A stretch of DNA of 64,000 bases from Pseudomonadales bacterium. GTDB taxonomy: Bacteria > Pseudomonadota > Gammaproteobacteria > Pseudomonadales > Azotimanducaceae. Positions 23,691 to 33,123 of this stretch are shown in pieces. A model generated the notes under the pieces. It searched no databases and was not told the DNA's origin. It saw nothing but the letters and a program-made list of their open reading frames with translations. The stretch is from contig JACKNX010000004.1 of assembly GCA_024234635.1 (NCBI GenBank), forward strand, positions 62,001 through 126,000. Direction: 5' to 3'. A program made the translations under genes and the position numbers. Numbering within the stretch: the stretch's first letter is position 1; every line of letters starts with the position of its first letter.

Positions 23691-24730
23691 CAGACTGAGC
23701 TCAGCCAGTTGTTGAAGTTTTCCTTGAGGCTCAGTGCGCCGCACGACAATGCCTCTACCTGTGCCTCGGAGAACCGTGTTGGGACGAATACCCTGCGAAT
23801 CGTATAAAGATTGGTGCCTGGCCTGTTGAGACCGCCATCGACGCTGAAAGCGATCTGATATCCGGCTTGCGCGACATCGACGGTGCTTTGGTGATCCCAG
23901 TCGCCGTTCGGATAACAGAAGGAAATACACGGCTTGCCGGTTATCTCTTCCAGAATACGCCGGGACTCAACAAGCTGACGCATCCGGTCCTGGGGATTCA
24001 ACTTGTCGATTCGCATGTGATCGATGGTGTGGCTACCCACATCGATCGCGTTCCGATGAACTGCATCACGAAGTTGTTCCCCTGAAACCGTCGCTGACCA
24101 GGGATCGTCTGCCTGTATGACTGCAAGCGATTTTCCCGTATAAGACTCCAGTTCCCTGCAAGCGTCGCTGAAGAAGTCGTGGAACTCGTGGTCCTCCCAC
24201 CCCTTGCGTTTTGCATAGCCACGTAGCTGCTGGTAGACACGGGCCATCTGGGATGCCACGCCGGGACGAAAGGTGAACTCCCGCGTATCGACACGGAGTG
24301 TCCAGGGACGATCGATCTGCTGGATGACATAGTCGAAACGGTCGAACCAGAACGGACGGGCATTGTTCAGATAGCCGGTCGTAACAAAGAGCAGAGGCTT
24401 TATTCCCTGCGCTTCCAGAACCGGCAGCGCGATGTCCAGGTTGTTCCGATAGCCGTCGTCAAAGGTCATGAGTACGGGATTTCGATAGCGATGCTCGCCA
24501 CGGAGATGCCGCAGTGCGCCGTCGAGATCCACCCATTCATGATGTTGCGAGATGACATCGATCTGGCGGGCAAACGTCTCTACGTCCACCTGCTCCCGAA
24601 GCGGCTGCCAGGGAAGCTGACTGGCGGGAGGAACCACGCCGTGTGCTGTCAGTACGGTCAGCGCGTCCTGACGAAATGCGCGGATTGCAGCATAGCAGCC
24701 GGTATTTTTCATCAAACCGAGCAGACTCAC
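23690..24730 (-). CDS. NodB-type polysaccharide deacetylase
   Basis: About 346 residues from a GTG at 24730 with AAGGGACA upstream; an ATG at 24823 would add 31 residues. NodB motifs are visible: VLMTFDDGYRNNLDIALPVL (motif 1, Asp-Asp), IDVGSHTIDHMRID (motif 2, His-x-x-x-His) and SFCYPNGDWD (motif 3). These coordinate the metal and catalyse de-N- or de-O-acetylation of sugars. The insert between motifs 1 and 2 (WFDRFDYVIQQ) is typical of members found in polysaccharide clusters. It overlaps the following deacetylase gene by four bases. Confidence 0.85.
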   Translation of the reverse strand: MSLLGLMKNTGCYAAIRAFRQDALTVLTAHGVVPPASQLPWQPLREQVDVETFARQIDVISQHHEWVDLDGALRHLRGEHRYRNPVLMTFDDGYRNNLDIALPVLEAQGIKPLLFVTTGYLNNARPFWFDRFDYVIQQIDRPWTLRVDTREFTFRPGVASQMARVYQQLRGYAKRKGWEDHEFHDFFSDACRELESYTGKSLAVIQADDPWSATVSGEQLRDAVHRNAIDVGSHTIDHMRIDKLNPQDRMRQLVESRRILEEITGKPCISFCYPNGDWDHQSTVDVAQAGYQIAFSVDGGLNRPGTNLYTIRRVFVPTRFSEAQVEALSCGALSLKENFNNWLSSV

Positions 24731-24827
24731 GGTCTGTCCCTTCTGGTGGCCAGATCTTCCGGTGTGGCCGGGTGAAACTCGAAAACGGCTATGTGTTGCA
24801 GCCTGTATGATTCGCGTCGGCATGATG

Positions 24828-26735
24828 TCAGGCGGTACGGGACCATGTTGTTACCTCCACCTTTTTGGTGTCAGGTAGCCGACCGCCCTCCTCTATATGC
24901 CGTCGATACCAGTGTTCCAGGGACAGAATGCTCCATAGTTGCATTGAGTAGTCGTGTTTGCCAGCCAAATGTAGTTGTACCATCGCGTTCACCCTGTCGG
25001 GATTGAGCAGTCCTGTCCGGGCTACCGCATCACGGGAGAGGGTGGTTTCGAGTTGGGGGCGCAGCGCGCTCTTGAACCAGAGACCAACCGGAGCGTCGAA
25101 TCCGACCTTCGGCCGATCGACTATCTCCGACGGCAGGTAACGTCTGGCCACGTCCTTCAGAATACGTTTTGTCTGATTGCCACGCAGTCGGTACTCTGCT
25201 GGCAAGGAGGCAGCCAGTTCGGCAATCGTGTAGTCACAAAGCGGCGAGCGGACCTCGAGACTGTTTGCCATGCTCATGCGATCCATATAGGTAAGCTGGA
25301 ACTCCGGCAAGTAGCCGCCGACGTCAACGTCCAGTATGCGCTGCATGAATGAGGTGCCTTCACTCAGTCGACGGCTGACAAAGGCATCGGCGTTAGTATC
25401 CTGTGCGCCGAGCACCATTCCAGCTCCCAGGCTAGCGTCCAGGAGCAGCAGCCATTGGCGGTAACCTGCCTCCGGCGACAGTCCCAAGGCTCTTCCGAAA
25501 CGCTTTGCTCGTCGAATCAACCGGTTGCCGGAAGTGGAATCTGGCAGCCGATCGAGCAAACTGCGTGTCAACGTGGCAATGTTGTCGGGCACACGGGACG
25601 CCCAGGTGAGCGCGCCGATCTTTCCATGGCGCGGATAACCGTGAAACAGTTCGTCTCCCCCGGTACCGCCCATTGCCACTTTGACATCCCGCGCCACCCG
25701 TTCGCAGAGCAGGTTCACCAGAACCGAGGTTGGTTCACCGTTAGGCTCATCGTAGTGATCAAGGACGGTTGGTACCAGGGACTGCGCTTCCCGTTCCGAG
25801 ACGACGAACGTACTGTGACGGGTGCCAAGATGCTCGGCGACGCGTTGCGCGAAAGGCAGTTCGCTGAACCCTCTTGCGGCATCGTCAAAACCAATGGAGT
25901 AAGTTCGAACACTTGCCCCCGCGTCACACATAAGCGCAGAGATCAATGATGAGTCCAGACCACCGGACAGGAATGCTGCCACCTCAACGTCACTCTTCAA
26001 GCAGTAGCGGATGGCGGTACGTAACCCGTCGTCGAGTTGGTCCACAGCGTCCTGGTAGCCAATGTTCTGTATCTGCCGTGGCAGCAGAGACCAGTACCGC
26101 TGCAAACGCAGCGTATCGTCCTGGTAGATAGCCATCTCCCCGGGGCAGAGCTTGAAGATGTTCAGGTAGGCCGTTTCCGGAGCAGGAACATAACCGAGGG
26201 CCAGGAATGTAGCGGCGGCATCCCGGTTGCATTCCGCCTGCACGCCCGCGGCAAGAAGACATTTTATTTCGGAGGCGAAATACAGCTTCCTGTTGGCGAG
26301 ATGGTAATACAAGGGCTTCTCGCCTAGGCGGTCACGCACCAGAATCATCTTACGCTGTCGTTCATCCCAGAGAGCGATTGCGAACATGCCTCGGAGGTGG
26401 TTTGGAAAGTCTTCCCCGTATTCTTCATACGCGTGAACAATTGTCTCCGTATCCGAACTGGTCCGGAAGCGGTGACCTCGAGCCTGCAGATCAGCACGCA
26501 GATCTTCGTAGTTGTAGATTTCGCCGTTGAATACCACCCAGATGTCACCGGTTTCGTTGGGGATAGGCTGCGTGCCGCCGGTGAGGTCGATAATGGAGAG
26601 GCGCACCATGCCAAGTGTTGCCCCATCAAACGCACGTACCGAGGTGTTGTCCGGTCCACGGTACTGCATGACATCACACATTCGATGTACGGTACCCGTA
26701 TCGGTGGTGCCGACGATGCCTGCTATGCCGCACAT
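24828..26735 (-). CDS. asnB: Asparagine synthase-type amidotransferase
   Basis: A 635-residue glutamine-dependent amidotransferase. Cys2 of MCGIAGIVG is the glutaminase nucleophile. RLSIIDLTGGTQPI, FNGEIYNYEDLR and SDTETIVHAYEEYG complete the GATase II domain. The synthetase domain has the PPi loop FLSGGLDSSLI near residue 257 and YMDRMSMANSLEVRSPLCD. The length and placement resemble the exosortase-A-associated amidotransferase group in polysaccharide loci, where the acceptor is probably a sugar acid or modified residue and not free aspartate. It overlaps the upstream glycosyltransferase gene by 13 bases. Confidence 0.85.
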   Translation of the reverse strand: MCGIAGIVGTTDTGTVHRMCDVMQYRGPDNTSVRAFDGATLGMVRLSIIDLTGGTQPIPNETGDIWVVFNGEIYNYEDLRADLQARGHRFRTSSDTETIVHAYEEYGEDFPNHLRGMFAIALWDERQRKMILVRDRLGEKPLYYHLANRKLYFASEIKCLLAAGVQAECNRDAAATFLALGYVPAPETAYLNIFKLCPGEMAIYQDDTLRLQRYWSLLPRQIQNIGYQDAVDQLDDGLRTAIRYCLKSDVEVAAFLSGGLDSSLISALMCDAGASVRTYSIGFDDAARGFSELPFAQRVAEHLGTRHSTFVVSEREAQSLVPTVLDHYDEPNGEPTSVLVNLLCERVARDVKVAMGGTGGDELFHGYPRHGKIGALTWASRVPDNIATLTRSLLDRLPDSTSGNRLIRRAKRFGRALGLSPEAGYRQWLLLLDASLGAGMVLGAQDTNADAFVSRRLSEGTSFMQRILDVDVGGYLPEFQLTYMDRMSMANSLEVRSPLCDYTIAELAASLPAEYRLRGNQTKRILKDVARRYLPSEIVDRPKVGFDAPVGLWFKSALRPQLETTLSRDAVARTGLLNPDRVNAMVQLHLAGKHDYSMQLWSILSLEHWYRRHIEEGGRLPDTKKVEVTTWSRTA

Positions 26736-27925
26736 TCACTGCTCTCCGATCGCGGTTGAATATTCAGGCCCTTCCATCTGCTTTCTGCTTCACTGAGCAG
26801 AACCTGCGCGGCTGCTTCCGACGCGCCTCTGCACAAGCGTTCATAGACAGCTTTGTCAAGACAGTGAGCTATGGCGCTGGCAAGTTTGGCTCCCGTTACG
26901 TCCTGCAGCAGGATGCCATTGAATTCATTTCGAACGAGATCACCCAGGTCGCCAACGTCGGAGACGACAGCAGGAAGCCCAGCAGACATGGCTTCCATCA
27001 GGCTGAGTGACAGGCCTTCGGATATGCTGGGAAGGACAAAGATGCGCGCACTGCGCAACCAGGATACCGTGTCTTTCTGCATGCCCGCAAAGGTCACCCG
27101 ATTCTCGATACCTAGTCGGGCGGCCAGTGACTTCAAAGCACTGTCAAGTTCGCCCGCGCCAACGATGGCCAGCGTCACGGGATGCGATTTATTCAGTTCG
27201 GCAACCGCTTCGAGCAGTACCTGTAGATTCTTGATTGGGGCGAGCCGCCCGAGAAAGATGAGATCATACGTTTTCTCCGGCTGCGCGGATGACCGTACTG
27301 GCGGCACACCGCCTGGATTGACCAATACGGTTGCCTGGGTCCGGCTCCTGTAAAACGATGCGGCTCCGTTGCCCATGCATACGATCAGATCGGCCCTGGA
27401 TGCGATGGACAGCAGCACCGTTTCAATGCGTTTGCTCGGCTTTTTCATCGACGAAAGCAGGCGGTTTTCGCTTAACAGACCACCCTCGATTACTTCAGCC
27501 GGGCCGCCGACGCAGAAATATATGGCACGTCGACTGATCATGCGAGCAAGAAGAATGGCAAGTAAGCCATTAAACAGGAGGTGAAAACCTGACACGTAGT
27601 CCGGCTTTTCTTTGACCACGATGTGGCAGAACGTCACGAGCCGGGAAACGGTTCCACCACACCATTGGCTAAGCCGTGGATAGGCCTTGATCACACGCAC
27701 GCCGATCGGGTACTCGACATCGCTGGTCGTTATCAACGTAATTTGTCCGAACGCACCACTGTTAACCATGGGCAACAAATGAGCACGTATCCAGTTGGCG
27801 GAGTGGAACGTCCCTGTCAGAACGATATGTGGCGCGCGAACGATTGCGGCTGGCTCGCGCGCTGCGAGTAGACGCAGCACTCTTTCGAGGATCCATAGTC
27901 CCCCGTAGATAATACTTTCACGCAT
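26723..27925 (-). CDS. GT4-family glycosyltransferase
   Basis: A 400-residue retaining glycosyltransferase with the GT-B fold. The C-terminal half shows FLGRLAPIKNLQVLLEAVAE, VGAGELDSALKSLAARLGIE, VTFAGMQKDTVSWLRSARIF and the E-x7-E region SEGLSLSLMEAMSAGLP. It adds a sugar to the lipid-linked repeat unit on the cytoplasmic side. The gene overlaps the polymerase/ligase gene by eight bases. Donor and acceptor cannot be told from sequence alone. Confidence 0.88.
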   Translation of the reverse strand: MRESIIYGGLWILERVLRLLAAREPAAIVRAPHIVLTGTFHSANWIRAHLLPMVNSGAFGQITLITTSDVEYPIGVRVIKAYPRLSQWCGGTVSRLVTFCHIVVKEKPDYVSGFHLLFNGLLAILLARMISRRAIYFCVGGPAEVIEGGLLSENRLLSSMKKPSKRIETVLLSIASRADLIVCMGNGAASFYRSRTQATVLVNPGGVPPVRSSAQPEKTYDLIFLGRLAPIKNLQVLLEAVAELNKSHPVTLAIVGAGELDSALKSLAARLGIENRVTFAGMQKDTVSWLRSARIFVLPSISEGLSLSLMEAMSAGLPAVVSDVGDLGDLVRNEFNGILLQDVTGAKLASAIAHCLDKAVYERLCRGASEAAAQVLLSEAESRWKGLNIQPRSESSECAA

Positions 27926-29357
27926 GATATGGGCTCACTGCCGCCAGAACTCCCTTGTTGGCCTTGAGCGCGCTGTATTTCAAAAAATACCAGCGAACGG
28001 TGACGAGCATAGCGACCCACATCGCCACGGCCCCTTCCCGAGGGTAGAAGGTCTGTGAGCCCATACCCGCAATGAACAGCGAACCAACGAGCGCAATGGT
28101 CATTCCACCGACTCCCGACTCGATTGGTGGACCTCGCAGCATGCGGAACGCATAGGTAAGTATGGTGCCATAGAACATGAGTACGGGAATGAGTGCCAGA
28201 AGTCCGTTGTCAAACGTCCATTCCAGATACATGTTGTGTGGATGTGGAAAGTCTTCTCCGTATGTCGACATCAGATAGTAGGAAAGACCCGTTCGCTGCA
28301 TTGCCAGTTTGCCGTATCCCAACAACGGCTTTTCCTGGATTTTGTCGAGAACAAATGGCCACGCGAACGTGCGGCCGGAGGTGACGGTATAGAGATCGAC
28401 TTTTGATTTTCCACCGAGCTCCAGTTGTTGCTGATTCTCGATGAGCGTGTTCTGGTCGCGTTTGTTGTCACCAAACCCAGCAAAGAGTCTGTCACTCAAC
28501 CCGGGCACCATAGGAATAGCGATCATCGCGACAAATGGTAGAAACAGGAGCATCTTTGGGTTGCGAAGCCATGCATACCCAAGGCCCATGATCACCCAGG
28601 TCACGTAACCGGTTCGACCACCCGTGAGAGTCATGGCGAGCGTTATGGCGAACGCCATAAAATAGAAGCCTAGTCGCATGTATCGCTGCTGGAATATACC
28701 AGCAGCGTACATTGCTGCCCAAGCGGCTCCGGACATCATCATGGAGAGATTGACGCGGTGGAAGCCGACTTCGTTGGAGAGAATTTTGAGCGCCCGCTCA
28801 GACATATCTCCTTCACTGATGGCTGAGAAAGGCATCCATTTGATGATCTGAACTGCCAGGAGAAAATAGACTCCTACGATGACAACCACCGTTTCCAGAA
28901 GACGCCTTTCGCTGCGGCAGCCGTCATAGATCATGATGGCGGGAATCATCCACTTCAGGCAGTTGATGACATGTTCGCTGAACAGACCGGCGAAGGTTGG
29001 AACGTCGTCATTGCCCATCAGCATGGAGAACTGAATTACTGCACCGAGATCGTTAGAGGCCCTGATGAAGGCCGTCATCATGAAACCAACGTAGATCAGC
29101 AGCAGAAAGGCAAGATTTCCGGGGAAATCCCAGCGGATCCCCTCCTTTCGCCGGTTCACCAGCCACGAGATGACACATACAGCTAGAAGAACGTTCCAGG
29201 GATTCAGACCCTGAATACCGGCAAGTGATTTTGGAAAGTCAGGATGCTCAACGACCGCGATCAGCGCTACAAGCCCGAGCGTTGCGCGAAACCAGTCCCG
29301 GAACGACAGCATCCCGACGCCAGCAATAAACAACCATAGGGCGGTGGTTCGAATCAT
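27918..29357 (-). CDS. O-antigen ligase/polymerase-like membrane protein
   Basis: About 479 residues from the ATG at 29357, which overlaps the upstream stop as ATGA. About ten hydrophobic segments are present. The large periplasmic loop is around residues 290-380 and ends in GYGKLAMQR, then the Wzy_C-type landmark FPHPHNMYLEWTFDNGLLAL. It likely polymerises the repeat unit, or ligates the polymer, at the periplasmic face. As the only Wzy-like gene in an operon with a flippase and a chain-length protein, polymerase is the more likely role. Confidence 0.8.
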   Translation of the reverse strand: MIRTTALWLFIAGVGMLSFRDWFRATLGLVALIAVVEHPDFPKSLAGIQGLNPWNVLLAVCVISWLVNRRKEGIRWDFPGNLAFLLLIYVGFMMTAFIRASNDLGAVIQFSMLMGNDDVPTFAGLFSEHVINCLKWMIPAIMIYDGCRSERRLLETVVVIVGVYFLLAVQIIKWMPFSAISEGDMSERALKILSNEVGFHRVNLSMMMSGAAWAAMYAAGIFQQRYMRLGFYFMAFAITLAMTLTGGRTGYVTWVIMGLGYAWLRNPKMLLFLPFVAMIAIPMVPGLSDRLFAGFGDNKRDQNTLIENQQQLELGGKSKVDLYTVTSGRTFAWPFVLDKIQEKPLLGYGKLAMQRTGLSYYLMSTYGEDFPHPHNMYLEWTFDNGLLALIPVLMFYGTILTYAFRMLRGPPIESGVGGMTIALVGSLFIAGMGSQTFYPREGAVAMWVAMLVTVRWYFLKYSALKANKGVLAAVSPYHA

Positions 29358-30127
29358 CGTTCTGGTGGTGAAGGCTTGGCAAGAAGACGCAGGAAAGCAA
29401 AATTGCTCGTCAGGTAGCGTTTCCAGAGACGGGTGGGTTCCTGCATTACGCGGAAGAGCCACTCGAGCCCGAGGCTCTGCATGATACGTGGAGCGCGGCG
29501 TATCTTGCCCGCGAAAACGTCGAAGGACCCACCCACACCATGGGTTACCGTGGTATTCATGGCGTCTCCCCATCGGGCCATGAAATTTTCTTTGAGCGGC
29601 GATGTCATGGCGACAAACAGAATATCGGCGCAGCTGTCGGCGATTTCCTTGGCAATTTCTGGCTCTTCAGTCGCCGAGAAATACCCGTTACGGCGTCCAA
29701 CGAGTTGTACACCGGGGTAGTCGTCTCGGATTTTCTGGGCGACTCTTGCGTTGACCCACTCCTCGGCGCCCAGGCAATAGACCTTGAAGCCAACCTGGCT
29801 CCCGCGTTCGAGCAATGCATACATCAAATCGATGCCGGCGACCCGTTCCGGCAGGTGTTTGCCGGCAAGTCGCGCCGCCCAGACCAGGCTCTGTCCGTCC
29901 GCAAATATAACGTCAGAGCTCAGAACACTTTCCCGGAGCATCAGATCTTTCTGCATGGCGACAACTTTTGCAGCGTTGACTACGCCAATGTCGAGGCGTT
30001 TGTGATGCAGTATGCAGTCTTCGACCAGTCTTACTGCCTGTTTCATCGTCACGCTGGCAATAGGCACTTCGAAAAGGCGAATGCTGGCGAGTTCGTTAAC
30101 CAGATCATTGGTTGATTGAACTGACAT
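29354..30127 (-). CDS. WecG/TagA/CpsF-type glycosyltransferase (GT26)
   Basis: About 257 residues from the ATG at 30127 (MSVQSTNDLVNEL), with AGAGGAAC directly upstream. Family motifs: VNAAKVVAMQKD, SDVIFADGQSLVWAARLAG, ERVAGIDLMYALLERG, VYCLGAEEWVNARVAQKI and VGVGGSFDVFAGKIRRAP, which appears here as HGVGGSFDVFAGKI. GT26 enzymes transfer ManNAc, ManNAcA or a related sugar to the second position of the lipid-linked unit, so WecB at 37157 may supply its donor. Confidence 0.88.
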   Translation of the reverse strand: MSVQSTNDLVNELASIRLFEVPIASVTMKQAVRLVEDCILHHKRLDIGVVNAAKVVAMQKDLMLRESVLSSDVIFADGQSLVWAARLAGKHLPERVAGIDLMYALLERGSQVGFKVYCLGAEEWVNARVAQKIRDDYPGVQLVGRRNGYFSATEEPEIAKEIADSCADILFVAMTSPLKENFMARWGDAMNTTVTHGVGGSFDVFAGKIRRAPRIMQSLGLEWLFRVMQEPTRLWKRYLTSNFAFLRLLAKPSPPER

Positions 30128-30401
30128 TGTTCCTCTCAGAAGCACGTCCTGTTGCGCGTCCACTACTCTGCGCCAGTTGTGCTTCGCATTCAGTGATGAT
30201 TTCCATGGTACAGAGATGACGACAAACGACTTTTCTGATTGCTGCTGAAATTGTGACGTGTTTCCGGTTGGTGATAGGAAAACGGACGCGGATGTAAAAG
30301 AACTGTCTGTCGCAAAGGGCATTCCCGCGGTCCAGGCTTACACGGGATCAGTGACGCGTCAGGGAATACTGCCCGCAGCGATCGTGGCGTCGACCACTGG
30401 T
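30128..30401. other. Gap inside the polysaccharide operon
   Basis: A 274-base stretch between the deacetylase-like gene end and the GT26 gene start, the largest gap in the 24-kb gene run. It may hold an internal promoter or attenuation site. I see no clear hairpin with T-run and no convincing gene; open frames here have no recognisable protein features. Confidence 0.35.
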
Positions 30402-31601
30402 TTACAGTGGATAGGTCAGCCTTCTGAAGGGAAGCGATATCGAGGTTCTGCCGAGGTGGTCCGGCGGATTGCTGAGATAAAGTGACGGCTTGCCGTCTAT
30501 GCGCAGGACCGTCCCCTCAGGAACGTCGTAAATCGTCATTCCGTCGAGTGTTTGGCCATGACTTTCCACATCAAGGAACGGTGCATTCTGACTGATGACA
30601 ATCTTCTGCCGCATTTGGTGGTAATCCAGCAGTCGGGTAGTTGTTGTTACAAGGAGATTGCCCCTGCCCTGTTCATCGGCGAGTGCTTCAAAAGCGGCCA
30701 TTGCGGCATCCGTGAAGATTTTTCCCGGTGTTACATGTTTGCCCAGATGTGTGTAGAGAATGCAGTACCCCTGCCGTGTTACCAGTCTCGACAGGGCTTC
30801 CCTGGTAAGGACTTCATGAATTCCGGCCGCGTGGTCGCCAACTGAAACGCCATAAGGGTGAGGGTTGCAGCGTATGAATTCTGTTGCGCGAGAACCATCG
30901 CGTAGCGTGACACAGCGTGTCAGACGGTTCCCCGCATGCATGCTGTATTTGGCGTCACCAAGAGTTCCCCGAAGGGTCTTGGCTATGTCTTTTGCGGTAT
31001 TCAGCGCTGCTCTGGTATCGGGACGTCTGGCCAGCCCGGTCCAGGGAGAGTACGTCACCTCCTGGCCCAGACAACTTGTGACCCTCCCCGTCCAGACATA
31101 TCGTACGCCAGCGGCAAGCGTCAGGTCGGCGTGGTAGGCCGGATCTCCTGCAATATCGCCACGACCAAACATGATGTCCGGACCAAAGTTTGTTGGAGCC
31201 ACAGCGTGGTCTACCCAGATGGTCGGATGACAATCATTCGCGGCAAGTGCCTCCAGGCAGACGCCGGCCTGTTCCCGCCGCACTGCCAGATCGCCGTACG
31301 AATGAAAGCAGTCAATATGCCCCGAGCGCATCAGGGCATGCAGGGCGTCGCGTCCGGCCTCATCGGTATTCCAGTAGGAAAACTCTCCCGGTGCCATGTG
31401 AAAGTAGATCGTATTCCCGGTCTCAAGGCCAAGACCGGTACCGATGGCGGTCATCTCGGTTGTGTTCAGGTATCGGCTGATGGTCAGATAGGTCGCCAGG
31501 TCGGGTGTATCGTCCAGATCGCTGCAGATCGCCAGCATGGCGCGATACGGGTAAGGAAAAGTACGCAGCTCGAACACGTCAGTCTTTGAAGAGGCCGGCA
31601 A
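30402..31601 (-). CDS. Conserved-looking protein of unknown function, deacetylase-like features
   Basis: A 399-residue protein without signal peptide. Striking segments are MLAICSDLDDTPDLATYL near residue 22, HIDCFHSYGDLA near 95, TIWVDHAVAPTNFG near 127 and GYCILYTHLGKHVTPG near 280. The placement of Asp-Asp, His and a late His recalls carbohydrate esterase/deacetylase TIM barrels, with SDLDDTPD in place of the usual TFDDG. The C-terminal 60 residues look beta-rich (YDVPEGTVLRIDGKP). It overlaps the flippase gene by 23 bases. The function is not known to me. Confidence 0.65.
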   Translation of the reverse strand: MPASSKTDVFELRTFPYPYRAMLAICSDLDDTPDLATYLTISRYLNTTEMTAIGTGLGLETGNTIYFHMAPGEFSYWNTDEAGRDALHALMRSGHIDCFHSYGDLAVRREQAGVCLEALAANDCHPTIWVDHAVAPTNFGPDIMFGRGDIAGDPAYHADLTLAAGVRYVWTGRVTSCLGQEVTYSPWTGLARRPDTRAALNTAKDIAKTLRGTLGDAKYSMHAGNRLTRCVTLRDGSRATEFIRCNPHPYGVSVGDHAAGIHEVLTREALSRLVTRQGYCILYTHLGKHVTPGKIFTDAAMAAFEALADEQGRGNLLVTTTTRLLDYHQMRQKIVISQNAPFLDVESHGQTLDGMTIYDVPEGTVLRIDGKPSLYLSNPPDHLGRTSISLPFRRLTYPL

Positions 31602-33123
31602 CTATTTTTGCCTTGAGCCGCGGCGAGACCACGAACCGCCAGTAGAGAATCAGAACAACGACGCCGTGAAGTGCGGCACCGGCCAGAACCAGCGTGAGAT
31701 CTGACAGACCCGAATACGCCTTGAAAAGACTCAGAACGCCATAGCAGACAAAACCGATGGCAACGGCGGTGCGGCCTGACTGCCATAGATAAACAAATGA
31801 ATTGGCCTTGAGTGTTCGGCACAGGAAGAAAGGCACAACGACCCCATGAAAGAGCACATCGCCCAGGACATAAATTGTCGCCGCGGCGAGAATGCCGCCG
31901 CCGTTGTAGCCGATCCATACCACCGCCGCCACCAGAGCGGACAGGTAGATTCCGCTGCCTATCACCGAGGTCAGTCCATGGGCGTCGGCGCCAGACAGAA
32001 TTCGATAGCCCACCCGATTGGCAGCCGAGTAGCAACTTCCCAGTGAGACGATCCAGATCAGCGGAACGTTGACGTATTCCGGGCCCATCCAGGCGGATAT
32101 CAGCTCGGGGCCAAGCGTCAGCATGTAGACCGCCGGGGGTATGGCCAATGCCCAAGCGACACGACTGGTTTCCACGGTGAATTCATAGACTTCCGCCTGT
32201 CGTCCCATGCCGTACAGCGAACTGGTGGTTGGCATGAGCATGAAAGAGAAGCGCTGGATGAATGTCTCAACCTGCCGCACGAGCCCGGTAGGTCGGGCGA
32301 ATACGGCGAGCATGGCAGGTCCCAGTCTCGCTGTAACAAGTATGCTCACTGTCTGTTGCATGGCAACGGCGCTGGACAGGATCACCAGGTTTTTGATTCC
32401 GAAGCTCAGGACCATGCGGAGGTCCTGAACATTTGCCAGACGTGGCGCGAGGGATAGCTGCGGACAAGCCCAGCGGCATACCAGATATCGGCCAATTTCC
32501 GCAATGATCGTGGCGATGAAATAGACGGCGCCGAGCGAAAGAATCCCGTGATCCGTAAACAGCGCAATCATCATCCCCACGGCGGCGAGTACAGAATGCA
32601 ACGTGTTTATGGCGTTGTGGGCATCCCATCGGTGCAATCCCGTGATCACTCCCCTGCATGCGTCCGTGAGCATCTGCAGTGACAGGCTGAATCCCAGAAG
32701 CAGCACCACTTCCCTGACATGCGGCTCTTCCTCGAGCGTGCCTTCCGGAAACAGGTCCAGTACATGGTGATACAGAACGACAACGCCTGCGGCCAGCAGC
32801 AGGGCAATGCCAACCTGGATCAGATTGGCGCTTGCCATGATCCGGCTGAGACGCTCGTATTCACCCCGCGGGGCGAACTGCGCGACGAATTTGCTCGCGT
32901 TGGCGCCAACGCTGAAGTTGATCAGTGACAGATACGAGACCAGGGCCCATCCAAAATCCCATATGCCCAGTGTTGTCTGACCGAGATTTTCATGAATGAA
33001 ACGAGGCATCAGGAAACCTACCACGATGCTCACGAGTTGCGCTGCCCAGGAAACGGCGGCGTTCCAGGTCAGCCGCTCCCGGCCGGAAAGATCGGGTGAT
33101 GCATTCGTGGAGAGGTCAGACAT
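31579..33123 (-). CDS. Wzx-type polysaccharide flippase
   Basis: A 514-residue membrane protein with about 14 hydrophobic segments, matching the MOP/MATE superfamily flippases. The opening GRERLTWNAAVSWAAQLVSI and VGFLMPRFIHENLGQTTLGI are typical N-terminal features, and later AIPPAVYMLTLGPELISAWM recalls the conserved mid-protein helix. It would move the undecaprenyl-linked repeat unit to the periplasmic side. It overlaps the upstream sulfotransferase gene by eight bases. Confidence 0.86.
   Translation of the reverse strand: MSDLSTNASPDLSGRERLTWNAAVSWAAQLVSIVVGFLMPRFIHENLGQTTLGIWDFGWALVSYLSLINFSVGANASKFVAQFAPRGEYERLSRIMASANLIQVGIALLLAAGVVVLYHHVLDLFPEGTLEEEPHVREVVLLLGFSLSLQMLTDACRGVITGLHRWDAHNAINTLHSVLAAVGMMIALFTDHGILSLGAVYFIATIIAEIGRYLVCRWACPQLSLAPRLANVQDLRMVLSFGIKNLVILSSAVAMQQTVSILVTARLGPAMLAVFARPTGLVRQVETFIQRFSFMLMPTTSSLYGMGRQAEVYEFTVETSRVAWALAIPPAVYMLTLGPELISAWMGPEYVNVPLIWIVSLGSCYSAANRVGYRILSGADAHGLTSVIGSGIYLSALVAAVVWIGYNGGGILAAATIYVLGDVLFHGVVVPFFLCRTLKANSFVYLWQSGRTAVAIGFVCYGVLSLFKAYSGLSDLTLVLAGAALHGVVVLILYWRFVVSPRLKAKIVAGLFKD

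Noticed and set aside
30258..30485. Small plus-strand frame in the operon gap
   Set aside because: No ribosome-binding site or family features, and it runs into the antisense of the deacetylase-like gene.
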